Part shown: one piece after another, positions 18,828 to 27,244 of the stretch | How positions within the stretch are numbered: position 1 is the stretch's first letter | How the letters are laid out: the number at the start of each line of letters is the position of its first letter | NCBI GenBank assembly: GCA_021324185.1 | Contig: JAJPJN010000077.1 | Location: forward strand, 1 to 44,959 | DNA from: Terriglobia bacterium | Lineage (GTDB): Bacteria > Acidobacteriota > Terriglobia > Bryobacterales > Bryobacteraceae | Length of the DNA stretch: 44,959 bases | Direction: 5' to 3' | Position numbers and translations under genes: made by a program | The notes under the pieces: generated by a model | What the model saw: the letters and a program-made list of their open reading frames with translations, nothing else | What the model was told of the DNA's origin: nothing | Databases searched by the model: none

Positions 18828-20885
18828 ATGGACAACACACCGTTTCGGCCTTCTGGTAAATCCATTGAGAGACTGCTGATTACAGGGCTCATCCTGTTCG
18901 GATGGGCCCTGATTGCTGTTCTGCGTCTGATTGACCTGCAGGTTTTCGCGCATGATAAGTATGTCCGTGCCGCCGAGGAACAGCAGGACAAGCGCCGCCT
19001 GATCGAGCCGGTTCGCGGCCCCATTCTTGATCGCAATGGCGAGTATCTGGCCATCAGTTCCCCCTCGCTCATCGCGGTCGTCAACCCGCTGCGCATTACC
19101 AATATGGCCGCCGCCGCTGATCTGCTCGGGACAATTCTCGGCCTGGACGTCCAGAAACTAGACCAGGATCTCGAGGCCGCCGTTCATTCCAGGCACCCCG
19201 GCTATTTCGTGGTGGAATCGCGCGTCACCGAAGAAAAAGCGGCCGAGCTGCGCGCGCTGAATCTCGATTGGCTCGATATCCGCCAGGGCAGTGTTCGCAG
19301 CTATCCGAATCATCAACTGGCCGCGCATGTGGTCGGCAATGTGGGCGGCGACGGGCGCGGTGCGGCCGGAATCGAAGCCCGGTTAAATAAAGATTTGGCC
19401 GGCAAACCCGGATACCTGCGCGTCAAAGTCGACGTGCGCGGCCAGGCCTATGACTCCGAAGTCGCCGTTCCGCCGGTGGCGGGAAAAACCGTTGCCCTCA
19501 CCATCGACAGCGAGATCCAGCACACAGCCGAAGAGGCGCTGGAAGAATCCGTCGTCAAAAATCACGCCGATCACGGCAGCGTGGTCGCCATGGACCCCAA
19601 CACCGGCGAAGTTTTCGCGCTGGCAAACTATCCCACCTATGATCTCGAAGAACACCTGCATGCCGGTGAAAAGCAGCACGGCCGGGAAGATCTGGCGGTG
19701 GTTTCTCCGTTCGAACCCGGTTCGGTTTTCAAAGTCGTCACCATTTCGGCAGCGCTCGAAACCACAAACCTGACGCCCATGAGCCTTTTCGATTGCAGCA
19801 ATGGCTCGTTTCCGCAGTATGGCCGCGTTATCCACGATGCCGAGCGCCACGGTACCCTCACCCTCGCGGATGTTCTCGCCAAATCCAGTAACATCGGCGC
19901 AGTCCGGATCGGCATGGTGGTCGGTATGGCGAACATGTATGAATATGTGCGCCGCTTCGGCTTTGGCCAAAAGACCGGCATCGAACTGCCTGCGGAAGCT
20001 CGCGGCATGGTGCGCCCGTTGAAGCGCTGGACCCCCAACAGTATGGGTTCGGTGCCGATGGGACATGAGATTAGCGTCACGTCTTTGCAACTAGCTCAAT
20101 TGGGGAGCGTGATCGCCAATGGCGGATTTCTTGTTCATCCACACATCGTGGCCTGGAAGCAGGCGCCTGGCGCGCCCAAGGAATATACGCGCCCGGCGCG
20201 GCCGCTGCCGGTGCTCAAACCAGAAACCGTCATGACCATGCGTGCCTTGATGCGCCGTGTCGTGCAACCGGGCGGCACCGCCAGCCGTCTGCACGTCATT
20301 GGTTATTCCCTGGCGGGCAAAACGGGCACCGCGCAGATCTTTGATTTCGCCCACCACGTCTATACGCACAAGTACAACGCGTCCTTTATGGGGATGGCGC
20401 CGAGCACTAATCCCCGCATCGTCGTGGTCGTCACTATTTCCGGGACCACGGGCGAAGCTGGATTCGGGGCCTCCGCCGCGGGCCCGGTCTTTGAAGCTGT
20501 TATGTCCACCGCGCTGCGCCGCCTGAATGTGCCGCGCGATGTGCCCGATGAGATCGAAACGCTGCTCGCCAAAAACCCGAAAACCGTAGCCGCCAAAGAA
20601 ACCGACGACACATCGCTTGCGTCGCTCAATCCGCCCACGGAAGAAGAGATGAAAGAAGCGTCGGCGGCGGATTCCGACGCCGATACCGGGAGCGTGCACG
20701 CGGCGGCTGATGGCCCCAAGGCGCCCAACCTGGTCGGAAAAACCGTCAAAGATGTGATGGAAGAAGCCGCATCGAACGGCATCGAGGTGGAATTATACGG
20801 CAGCGGGCTATCGCGCGTGCAATCGCCACCGCCCGGCGCGGCGCTCGTTCCGGGACAGCCGGTTCAGGTGAGGTTTGCGCATTGA
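18828..20885 (+). CDS. ftsI: Septal penicillin-binding protein FtsI (PBP3) with C-terminal PASTA domain
   Basis: A 685-residue class B transpeptidase that crosslinks septal peptidoglycan. It has an N-terminal membrane anchor (about 16-36) and a dimerisation domain (RGPILDRNGEYLAIS). The transpeptidase domain carries all three active-site motifs: SVFK with nucleophile S299, SSN at 353-355 and KTGT from K498. A linker rich in Glu/Asp/Ala (about 580-628) leads to a C-terminal PASTA domain (about 629-685: APNLVGKTVKDVMEEAASNGIEV). PASTA on FtsI is typical of many Gram-positive and some diderm lineages but absent in E. coli. The stop overlaps the murE start (TGATG). Confidence 0.95.
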   Translation: MDNTPFRPSGKSIERLLITGLILFGWALIAVLRLIDLQVFAHDKYVRAAEEQQDKRRLIEPVRGPILDRNGEYLAISSPSLIAVVNPLRITNMAAAADLLGTILGLDVQKLDQDLEAAVHSRHPGYFVVESRVTEEKAAELRALNLDWLDIRQGSVRSYPNHQLAAHVVGNVGGDGRGAAGIEARLNKDLAGKPGYLRVKVDVRGQAYDSEVAVPPVAGKTVALTIDSEIQHTAEEALEESVVKNHADHGSVVAMDPNTGEVFALANYPTYDLEEHLHAGEKQHGREDLAVVSPFEPGSVFKVVTISAALETTNLTPMSLFDCSNGSFPQYGRVIHDAERHGTLTLADVLAKSSNIGAVRIGMVVGMANMYEYVRRFGFGQKTGIELPAEARGMVRPLKRWTPNSMGSVPMGHEISVTSLQLAQLGSVIANGGFLVHPHIVAWKQAPGAPKEYTRPARPLPVLKPETVMTMRALMRRVVQPGGTASRLHVIGYSLAGKTGTAQIFDFAHHVYTHKYNASFMGMAPSTNPRIVVVVTISGTTGEAGFGASAAGPVFEAVMSTALRRLNVPRDVPDEIETLLAKNPKTVAAKETDDTSLASLNPPTEEEMKEASAADSDADTGSVHAAADGPKAPNLVGKTVKDVMEEAASNGIEVELYGSGLSRVQSPPPGAALVPGQPVQVRFAH

Positions 20886-22429
20886 TGCAGCTCAGCCGCG
20901 TGCTCGAAGGCGTTCCGCTGGTTTCGGCCTTACCTGCGGAACTGCAAAGTGCCGAGGTCCGCGGCCTCGCTTACGATAGCCGCAAGGTAGAAAACGGATT
21001 CCTCTTCTTTGCTTTTGCAGGCGCCAAAACTGACGGCGCTCAGTTCGCCAATGCCGCTCTGCAGAAAGGCGCCCTCGCTGTCGTAAGCGACCGCCCGGCG
21101 CCCGGCGGATTCGCCGGCCCGTGGCTGCAAGTGGCGCACGGACGTCAGGCCTTGGCGATGGCTTCGAAGAATTTCTTTAATCGTCCCGACGAGCATCTCG
21201 CCATCACCGCCGTCACCGGTACGAACGGCAAGACCACCAGCACTCTGCTGATTGACGCGATGCTTCGCGCTGCCGGAAAAACCACTGCCCTGATCGGCAC
21301 CATCGAATATCATCTTGCCGGCCAGGTGCTGCCTGCCGTCAATACCACGCCTGAATCGCTCGATCTGTTCCGGATGTTTTCCGAACTCGAACAGATGGGC
21401 GGTACGCATGTGACGCTTGAAGCCTCCTCCCACGCGCTCGATCTCGGCCGGATCTTCGCCATGCAGTTTCATACTGCGGCGTACACGAACTTCACACGCG
21501 ACCATCTCGATTACCACCACACGATGGAAGCCTATTTTGCAGCCAAGCAGTTGTTGTTTACGCCGCGGAGCGGTCCTTCCCCGCGCTTCGCGGTGCTAAA
21601 TGCAGATGACGACGCCGTCCGCAAGGTCCGGACCGCCCCCGAAACGCAGGTCTTCTGGTACGGCATTCACCAGGAGCCGCCCGTCCATGAAGGCCGCTTC
21701 AATCAGGTCTGGGTGCGGGCCGAAAATATCGAGTCCGATTTCAGCGGCCTGCGCTTTCTCGTCGCTTCCGGCGAGCACAAGTTTCACATCGAGTCGGCGC
21801 TCGTCGGGCACATTAACGTCTACAACATTCTGCTCGCCTGCTCGGCGGCCTTGACGCTTGGCTTGACCGAAGAGCAGATCAGGAAAGGATTATCTGCATT
21901 GAAAAGCGTTCCAGGGAGATTTGAACGGGTGGAAGAAGGCCAGCCGTTCATGGTTGTGGTCGATTATGCCCACACGGATGATGCCCTCCGCAATGTGATA
22001 ACCGCGGCCCGCGCTATGAAACCAAAGCGCGTCATCACACTGTTCGGCTGCGGCGGCGACCGCGACCGCTCCAAACGCCCGCTCATGGGCATGGCTGCGG
22101 CCGAACTGAGCGACTATGTCGTGCTCACCTCCGACAACCCGCGCAGCGAGGATCCGCTGGCGATTATGAACGATGCCATGGTCGGGCTGCGTCGTTTCGA
22201 TACTCCTCATCACGTGGAGCCGGACCGCGAGCGCGCCATTCGCGCCGCCATTGAAACCGCCGGGCCGGGCGATGTTGTGATCCTGGCGGGCAAAGGACAT
22301 GAGACCTACCAGGTGCTGCGTGACGGGCCCATCCCCTTTGATGACCGCGAAGTCGCCCGCCGCGTACTGCGTTCGTTCGGCTACCAGCGCAACCAGAAAG
22401 GAACGGCATCACCTGGCCGGAATGCGTGA
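20885..22429 (+). CDS. murE: UDP-MurNAc-tripeptide synthetase MurE (meso-DAP type)
   Basis: A 514-residue cytoplasmic Mur ligase that adds the third stem-peptide residue. The ATP-binding loop is TGTNGKTT (111-118). The central domain contains VTLEASSHALDLGRI and FTNFTRDHLDYHHTMEAY. The C-terminal domain carries DNPR at 417-420, the motif that selects meso-diaminopimelate rather than lysine, so this organism very probably makes DAP-type peptidoglycan. The chosen ATG at 20885 overlaps the ftsI stop; a TTG at 20882 is less likely. Only 11 bp follow before mraY, so the usual murF gene is absent, and the length shows no MurE-MurF fusion. Confidence 0.96.
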   Translation: MQLSRVLEGVPLVSALPAELQSAEVRGLAYDSRKVENGFLFFAFAGAKTDGAQFANAALQKGALAVVSDRPAPGGFAGPWLQVAHGRQALAMASKNFFNRPDEHLAITAVTGTNGKTTSTLLIDAMLRAAGKTTALIGTIEYHLAGQVLPAVNTTPESLDLFRMFSELEQMGGTHVTLEASSHALDLGRIFAMQFHTAAYTNFTRDHLDYHHTMEAYFAAKQLLFTPRSGPSPRFAVLNADDDAVRKVRTAPETQVFWYGIHQEPPVHEGRFNQVWVRAENIESDFSGLRFLVASGEHKFHIESALVGHINVYNILLACSAALTLGLTEEQIRKGLSALKSVPGRFERVEEGQPFMVVVDYAHTDDALRNVITAARAMKPKRVITLFGCGGDRDRSKRPLMGMAAAELSDYVVLTSDNPRSEDPLAIMNDAMVGLRRFDTPHHVEPDRERAIRAAIETAGPGDVVILAGKGHETYQVLRDGPIPFDDREVARRVLRSFGYQRNQKGTASPGRNA

Positions 22430-22440
22430 AAGCATAAATC

Positions 22441-23577
22441 ATGCTCTACTGGCTGCTGTTTCAGGTGCTCCACCGGTACATCCCGGCGTTTCGCGTGTTT
22501 CAATACATCACCACGCGCACGGCGCTCGCCAGTCTCACGGCGCTAGCCATCTCTCTGGCGATGGGTCCCTGGATGATCCGAAAATTGCGCGAGATGGCGT
22601 TTGGGCAGCACATTCGCGAAGAAGGCCCGCAGTCCCATCAGAAAAAAGCCGGCACGCCGACTATGGGCGGATTGCTCATCATCATCGCCATCGTGATTCC
22701 GACGCTGCTCTGGGCCGATCTGAGCAATCAATACGTCTGGCTGGCTCTGCTCGGGCTCCTGGGCTTCGGTGCCATCGGCTTCATTGACGATTACGCCAAG
22801 ATCTCCAAAAAGCGCAATTTAGGCCTCACTGCGCGGCAGAAATTCTGGTACCAGATCTTCTGCGCCATGCTCATCGGCTTTTGCCTGCTGCTGCTGCACG
22901 CCCATCAGACCTATTCGACCGCCATTAACGTGCCGTTTTTTAAGCAATTCAAGCCCGATCTGTTGATCGAATCGTGGACCAAGAATTTCTGGACCTACCC
23001 GCTCGCGTTTGTGCCGTTCTATCTGTTCATCGTCTTCATCATGGTGGGATCATCGAACTCCGTCAACCTGACCGACGGTCTCGACGGCCTGGCAATCGGT
23101 CTCATGATTATTGCTTCGGGCGCGATGACCGCGCTCACTTACGTATCGAGCAATAAGGCGCTCTCCGATTACCTCGCTCTTGCTCACCTGCCGAACTCGC
23201 AGGAAGTGACTATCTTCTGCGCCTCGATGGTGGGCGCCAGCCTGGGATTTCTTTGGTACAACTGCCATCCGGCGCAGGTGTTTATGGGCGACGTGGGTTC
23301 GATGGCGCTGGGCGGCGCTTTGGGCATTGTCGCCGTCCTGATCAAGCAGGAAGTGCTGCTGGCGTTTATTGGCGGCATCTATGTAATTGAAGCGCTATCG
23401 GTGATTCTGCAGGTGGGCAGCTATAAACTCCGCCACGGCAAGCGCATCTTCAAAATGGCGCCCATTCATCATCACTTTGAAGCGCTTGGCTGGCCCGAAT
23501 CGAAGGTCATCGTGCGTTTCTGGATCGTCGGACTCGTCATGGCGCTCTTTGCCCTTACAACTCTGAAGCTGCGGTAA
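22441..23577 (+). CDS. mraY: Phospho-MurNAc-pentapeptide translocase MraY
   Basis: A 378-residue inner-membrane enzyme that transfers phospho-MurNAc-pentapeptide to undecaprenyl phosphate, making lipid I. There are about ten membrane helices. Catalytic and family motifs are GTPTMGGLL, the aspartate pair in GFIDDYAK, VNLTDGLDGLAIG, FMGDVGSMALGG and the histidine triplet APIHHHFEALGW. The start ATG is 11 bp after murE and the stop overlaps the murD start by one base (TAATG). Length and motifs are normal. Confidence 0.97.
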   Translation: MLYWLLFQVLHRYIPAFRVFQYITTRTALASLTALAISLAMGPWMIRKLREMAFGQHIREEGPQSHQKKAGTPTMGGLLIIIAIVIPTLLWADLSNQYVWLALLGLLGFGAIGFIDDYAKISKKRNLGLTARQKFWYQIFCAMLIGFCLLLLHAHQTYSTAINVPFFKQFKPDLLIESWTKNFWTYPLAFVPFYLFIVFIMVGSSNSVNLTDGLDGLAIGLMIIASGAMTALTYVSSNKALSDYLALAHLPNSQEVTIFCASMVGASLGFLWYNCHPAQVFMGDVGSMALGGALGIVAVLIKQEVLLAFIGGIYVIEALSVILQVGSYKLRHGKRIFKMAPIHHHFEALGWPESKVIVRFWIVGLVMALFALTTLKLR

Positions 23578-24890
23578 TGGATTTTCGTCGCGTAACAGTC
23601 GTGGGCGCAAAACGGTCCGGTCTGGCCGCTGCCGACCTTCTGCGCCGCCGCGGCGCCGAAGTCCGTCTTCTCGATGAGCAGCCGCCAGCGCCCGACGTGC
23701 TCCCGCAATCGCACGAAAATCTGCTTGCCGGCGCGCCCGATCTGATCGTCATTTCCCCCGGCGTCCCATCCGATCTCCCGATGCTAGCCGAGGCCCGCCA
23801 GCGCGGCATTCCAGTCATCGGTGAGGTCGAGCTGGCGGGCTATTTCCTGAAAGGTCCCGTCATCGGCATCACCGGCTCGAACGGCAAAACCACTACTACC
23901 GCGCTCACCGGGCACATTTTAAAAGAGTGCGGCGTCCCCTGTCAGGTCGGCGGAAATATCGGCACTGCCGTCACTTCACTGGTCGATTCCTCACGCGACG
24001 ATCAGTGGAACGTGCTCGAGCTTTCCAGCTTTCAGCTTGAGACCATCTTGCAGTTCCGCGCGCGCATCGGCGCCTGCCTGAACGTCACGCCCGATCATCT
24101 CGACCGCCACCATACCTTCGAAAACTATGCCGCCGCCAAGGCGCGCCTTTTTGAAACCCAGCAGCCGGGCGATTTTGCCGTGCTCAACTACGATGATCCG
24201 GTCTGCCGCGGCTACGCCGAAAAGACGAAAGCGCAGGTCTGTTGGTTCAGCTTGCGGCAGCAGGTATCAAACGGGGTCTGGCAGCGCGAGGACAAACTTT
24301 TCTGGGGCAACCAGCCGTTCATGATACGGGCTCAAATCCGCCTGCGCGGCTTGCATAATGTCGAAAACGTGATGTGTGCCGCAGCTATTGCTCATCTCGC
24401 AGGCGCATCGCCATCCGCAATCGGCGCCGCCGTTGAATCCTTCCCCGGCGTCGAGCACCGTATCGAGTTCGTCCGCACGCTCGAGGGCGTCGATTATTTC
24501 AACGACTCGAAAGCGACCAACGTCGATGCCACCTTAAAAGCCATTGACGCCTTCCCGCAGGGCCTCTGGATTATTCTCGGCGGCAAAGATAAGGGCAGCG
24601 ACTATTCGCCGCTCATCGAGCCTTTACGCCAGCGCGCAAAAGCCGTCCTGCTGATTGGCGCGCCGCCGCCTTATCCGTATGCTGCGGCCCCGCTGATCCG
24701 GAAAGCGCTCGATTCGACCATTCCAATGATCGATTGCGGCACGCTCGAAAACGCGCTTCGCTACGCCCGCGAGCACGCCGAGCCCGGAGATACGGTTCTC
24801 CTCGCCCCGGCTTGCGCCAGTTTCGATCAGTTTGAAAATTACGAGGAACGCGGCAGAGTGTTCAAACATTTAGTGCAAGGATTGTTTTAA
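23577..24890 (+). CDS. murD: UDP-MurNAc-L-Ala:D-Glu ligase MurD
   Basis: A 437-residue Mur ligase adding D-glutamate. It has an N-terminal Rossmann-like domain (VTVVGAKRSGLAAADLL). The ATP loop is GSNGKTTTT (about 100-108), followed by the central-domain motif ELSSFQLETI and NVTPDHLDRHHTFENY. The C-terminal domain contains VEHRIEFVRTLEGVDYFNDSKATN and LLAPACASFDQFENYEERG, all standard for MurD. It is joined to mraY and ftsW by one-base overlaps at both ends, which indicates tight translational coupling. Confidence 0.97.
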   Translation: MDFRRVTVVGAKRSGLAAADLLRRRGAEVRLLDEQPPAPDVLPQSHENLLAGAPDLIVISPGVPSDLPMLAEARQRGIPVIGEVELAGYFLKGPVIGITGSNGKTTTTALTGHILKECGVPCQVGGNIGTAVTSLVDSSRDDQWNVLELSSFQLETILQFRARIGACLNVTPDHLDRHHTFENYAAAKARLFETQQPGDFAVLNYDDPVCRGYAEKTKAQVCWFSLRQQVSNGVWQREDKLFWGNQPFMIRAQIRLRGLHNVENVMCAAAIAHLAGASPSAIGAAVESFPGVEHRIEFVRTLEGVDYFNDSKATNVDATLKAIDAFPQGLWIILGGKDKGSDYSPLIEPLRQRAKAVLLIGAPPPYPYAAAPLIRKALDSTIPMIDCGTLENALRYAREHAEPGDTVLLAPACASFDQFENYEERGRVFKHLVQGLF

Positions 24891-26032
24891 TGGCCCAGCG
24901 GCTGAAAACGGATTGGATTCTCTTTCTCACCGTCATCGCGCTCGTCTGCTTCGGCCTCGTCATGGTCTACAGCGCCTCCTCCATGATTGCCGAGCTCAAG
25001 TATCATCTCTCCAGCACATTTTTCCTTCTGCGCCAGCTCGGCTGGGCCGTGGTGTCGGTCTTCTTGCTTCTCTACTGCATGAAGCGCGATTATCGCCGGT
25101 GGAACGATCCGCGCTTTGCTTTTGCCGGCCTCGGCGTCGTGCTGCTGCTGTTGGTCGCGGTCTACTTTCTCGATTCGGGCAGCCATCGCTGGTTGAAAGC
25201 CGGCCCTTTTTCTCTCCAGCCGTCCGAGCTCGCCAAACCGGCGCTGGCGCTGTTTCTGGCATTCTTTTTGTGCCGGCGGCTGGGCGCCGTCAATGACCGC
25301 CATACTCTCGGCCCGCTCGCCATCGTGATTGCCTTTGTGGCGCTGGCCGTTGCCATAGCGGACCTGGGTACCGCGGTGGTTCTGGTTTTGACCAGCATTG
25401 CGGTCATTTATGTCGCCGGTGTCGAACTTCGTTATCTCGTCGCATGCGCCATCCTCGCTGTAATTCTCGCGGCCGGAGCCATCGCCGCGAAACCGTACCG
25501 CCTCGCGCGTGTGTTGGAATTCGTCGACAAGGATCACAAACTGCTCGCCAAAATCGATCCGCATGGCTGGCTGCTCGAACACTCCCGGCAAACCGGATCC
25601 ACCAGCGATCCCGGGTACCAGCAGCGCCAGGCGAAGATTGCCATCGGCTCCGGCGGCGTGCTGGGAGCCGGGCTGATGCAGAGCAAACAGAAGATGCTGT
25701 ATCTGCCCGAAGCGCAGAATGATTTCATTTACGCGATTGTCGGAGAAGAAACCGGCCTGTTCGGCTCCGTTCTTCTTTTGGCCGCATTTCTGGTGTTGCT
25801 GTGGCGCGGGATGCGCACGTACGTGCGTGCAACCGATAACTTCGGGCGCTATCTGGCTTTGAGCGTCACCGTCTGCCTTGTGGTGCAGGCGTTGATCAAC
25901 GTAAGCGTCGTGCTCGGCCTGTTGCCGAATAAAGGCATTCCTCTGCCGTTTATCAGCTACGGAGGAAGCTCGCTGCTCAGCACGCTTCTGCTCATGGGAA
26001 TGCTGCTCAGCGTCAGCGAGCATGCCGCATAA
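24890..26032 (+). CDS. ftsW: Septal peptidoglycan polymerase FtsW (SEDS family)
   Basis: A 380-residue polytopic SEDS glycosyltransferase that polymerises lipid II at the septum together with FtsI. About ten membrane segments are seen. Diagnostic stretches are VMVYSASS near the N-terminus, SGSHRWLKAGPFSLQPSELAKPAL, the periplasmic loop with YQQRQAKIAIGSGGVLGAGL, and AQNDFIYAIVGEETGL. The terminal block is LPNKGIPLPFISYGGSSLL. Choosing FtsW over RodA rests on its dcw position next to murD and murG. It overlaps murD by one base and murG by 11 bases. Confidence 0.96.
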   Translation: MAQRLKTDWILFLTVIALVCFGLVMVYSASSMIAELKYHLSSTFFLLRQLGWAVVSVFLLLYCMKRDYRRWNDPRFAFAGLGVVLLLLVAVYFLDSGSHRWLKAGPFSLQPSELAKPALALFLAFFLCRRLGAVNDRHTLGPLAIVIAFVALAVAIADLGTAVVLVLTSIAVIYVAGVELRYLVACAILAVILAAGAIAAKPYRLARVLEFVDKDHKLLAKIDPHGWLLEHSRQTGSTSDPGYQQRQAKIAIGSGGVLGAGLMQSKQKMLYLPEAQNDFIYAIVGEETGLFGSVLLLAAFLVLLWRGMRTYVRATDNFGRYLALSVTVCLVVQALINVSVVLGLLPNKGIPLPFISYGGSSLLSTLLLMGMLLSVSEHAA

Positions 26033-27110
26033 GTTCGTGTTAACCGGTGGGGGAACGGGCGGGCACGTATTCCCCGCTATTGCGGTCGCGCGAGTACTGC
26101 TTAGCCGCGGTCATCAATTGCTTTTTATCGGAACCAAAACCGGCATCGAATCGCGCATCATCCCGGGGGCCGGTTTCGATATGGCGCATATCCGCATCGG
26201 CCAACTGAACCGCGTGAGCCTCGGCACGAAATTTCGAACGGCGCTGCAACTGCCTTCGAGCATCGCGGCCGCAGCTAAGATTCTCAAGCAGTTCCAGCCC
26301 GCCGCCGTCTTCAGTATGGGCGGATTTGTAGCGGGACCCGTCATGGTCGCCGCCATTCTGCGCCGGACGCCGCTGGTCGTGATGGAACCCAATGCCGTTC
26401 CCGGATTTGCCAATCGCCACATCGCCCGCTACGTCCATCGCGCGCTTTTAGGATTCGAAGCCACCCGCGCCTGCTTTCCTCCTGGAAAATCGGAAGTGAC
26501 TGGGCTGCCCGTGCGCGCGGAATTTTTTTCCGTCCAGCCGAAGAGCGAAGGCCCGTTCACGATTCTCATCACCGGCGGCAGCACCGGTTCGCGCAGCCTC
26601 AACCGCGCCTCGCGCGAGAGCTGGCCGCTCTTTCGCGGCCGCGCGCCCGAAGTCCGCATCATCCACCAAACCGGAACCGCCGAACACGAAGCGCTCGCGC
26701 GCGAATTCGCCGCTAGCGGCCTGCAGGGTGAAGTAGTTCCGTTTATTCAAGACATGGCGGGCGCCTTTGCCCGAGCTGACCTCGTCATCGCCCGCTCCGG
26801 AGCCGGCTCGGTGAATGAAATCGCAGCCGCGCAAATGCCCTCCATTCTGGTGCCGTTCCCGTTTTCCGCCGACGACCATCAGAAGCGAAACGCCGAAGCG
26901 CTGCGCGATGCGCGAGCCGCCCGCATGGTCCTCGATGGAGAAATGAATGGCGAGCGCCTGTTTCAGGAAGTCGAATCGCTGCGCGCCAACTCTGCCGAGC
27001 TTGCCCAAATGCGCGAGCGCGTCCGGCAATTTGCAAAACCCGGCGCGGCCGTTCGCGCCGCCGACGTGATGGAAGAGGCCGCCCGGCTCACGACCAACAC
27101 GACGCAATGA
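26022..27110 (+). CDS. murG: Lipid II synthase MurG (GlcNAc transferase)
   Basis: A 362-residue GT-B glycosyltransferase, peripheral on the inner face of the membrane, that adds GlcNAc to lipid I. It shows the N-terminal glycine loop TGGGTGGHVFPAIAVA and the second GGF motif (VFSMGGFVAGP). The acceptor-side EPNAVPGFANR and the C-terminal UDP-GlcNAc site (ITGGSTGSRSLNRA; VIARSGAGSVNEIAA; PFSADDHQKRNAEAL) are also present. The start lies 11 bases inside ftsW. Its stop (ATGA) overlaps a possible 45-codon reading frame that fills the otherwise unusual 79-bp gap before murC. Confidence 0.96.
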   Translation: MPHKFVLTGGGTGGHVFPAIAVARVLLSRGHQLLFIGTKTGIESRIIPGAGFDMAHIRIGQLNRVSLGTKFRTALQLPSSIAAAAKILKQFQPAAVFSMGGFVAGPVMVAAILRRTPLVVMEPNAVPGFANRHIARYVHRALLGFEATRACFPPGKSEVTGLPVRAEFFSVQPKSEGPFTILITGGSTGSRSLNRASRESWPLFRGRAPEVRIIHQTGTAEHEALAREFAASGLQGEVVPFIQDMAGAFARADLVIARSGAGSVNEIAAAQMPSILVPFPFSADDHQKRNAEALRDARAARMVLDGEMNGERLFQEVESLRANSAELAQMRERVRQFAKPGAAVRAADVMEEAARLTTNTTQ

Positions 27111-27244
27111 AAAATGTTGCACCAAATCGCCAAATCGTACGTTTGCTCGTTGACACATCTCCGGAAAGCCGGAACAATACGATTAAGAAATGTTTTTTAA
27201 GCCCCAGCACGTTCACTTTGTGGGGATCGGGGGCATCGGGATGA
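27107..27244 (+). CDS. Possible 45-codon small reading frame between murG and murC
   Basis: The ATG overlaps the murG stop (ATGA), exactly the coupling style used elsewhere in this operon, and the frame runs to a TGA at 27242-27244, 55 bases into murC in another frame. The product begins MKNVAPNRQIVRLLVDTSPE and resembles no family I know. It could simply be chance, or its translation could carry ribosomes from murG across the gap to murC. There is no direct evidence of expression. Confidence 0.2.
   Translation: MKNVAPNRQIVRLLVDTSPESRNNTIKKCFLSPSTFTLWGSGASG
27150..27178 (+). promoter_or_regulatory. Candidate internal promoter in front of murC
   Basis: A perfect TTGACA (27150-27155) is followed after 17 bases by AACAAT (27173-27178, four of six consensus bases). 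It lies in the only sizeable gap in the second half of the operon. Transcription would begin about 5 bases before the murC ATG at 27190, giving a near-leaderless message. The spacer contains a 5-bp-stem inverted repeat (TCCGG-AAAG-CCGGA, 27160-27173). Confidence 0.45.
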
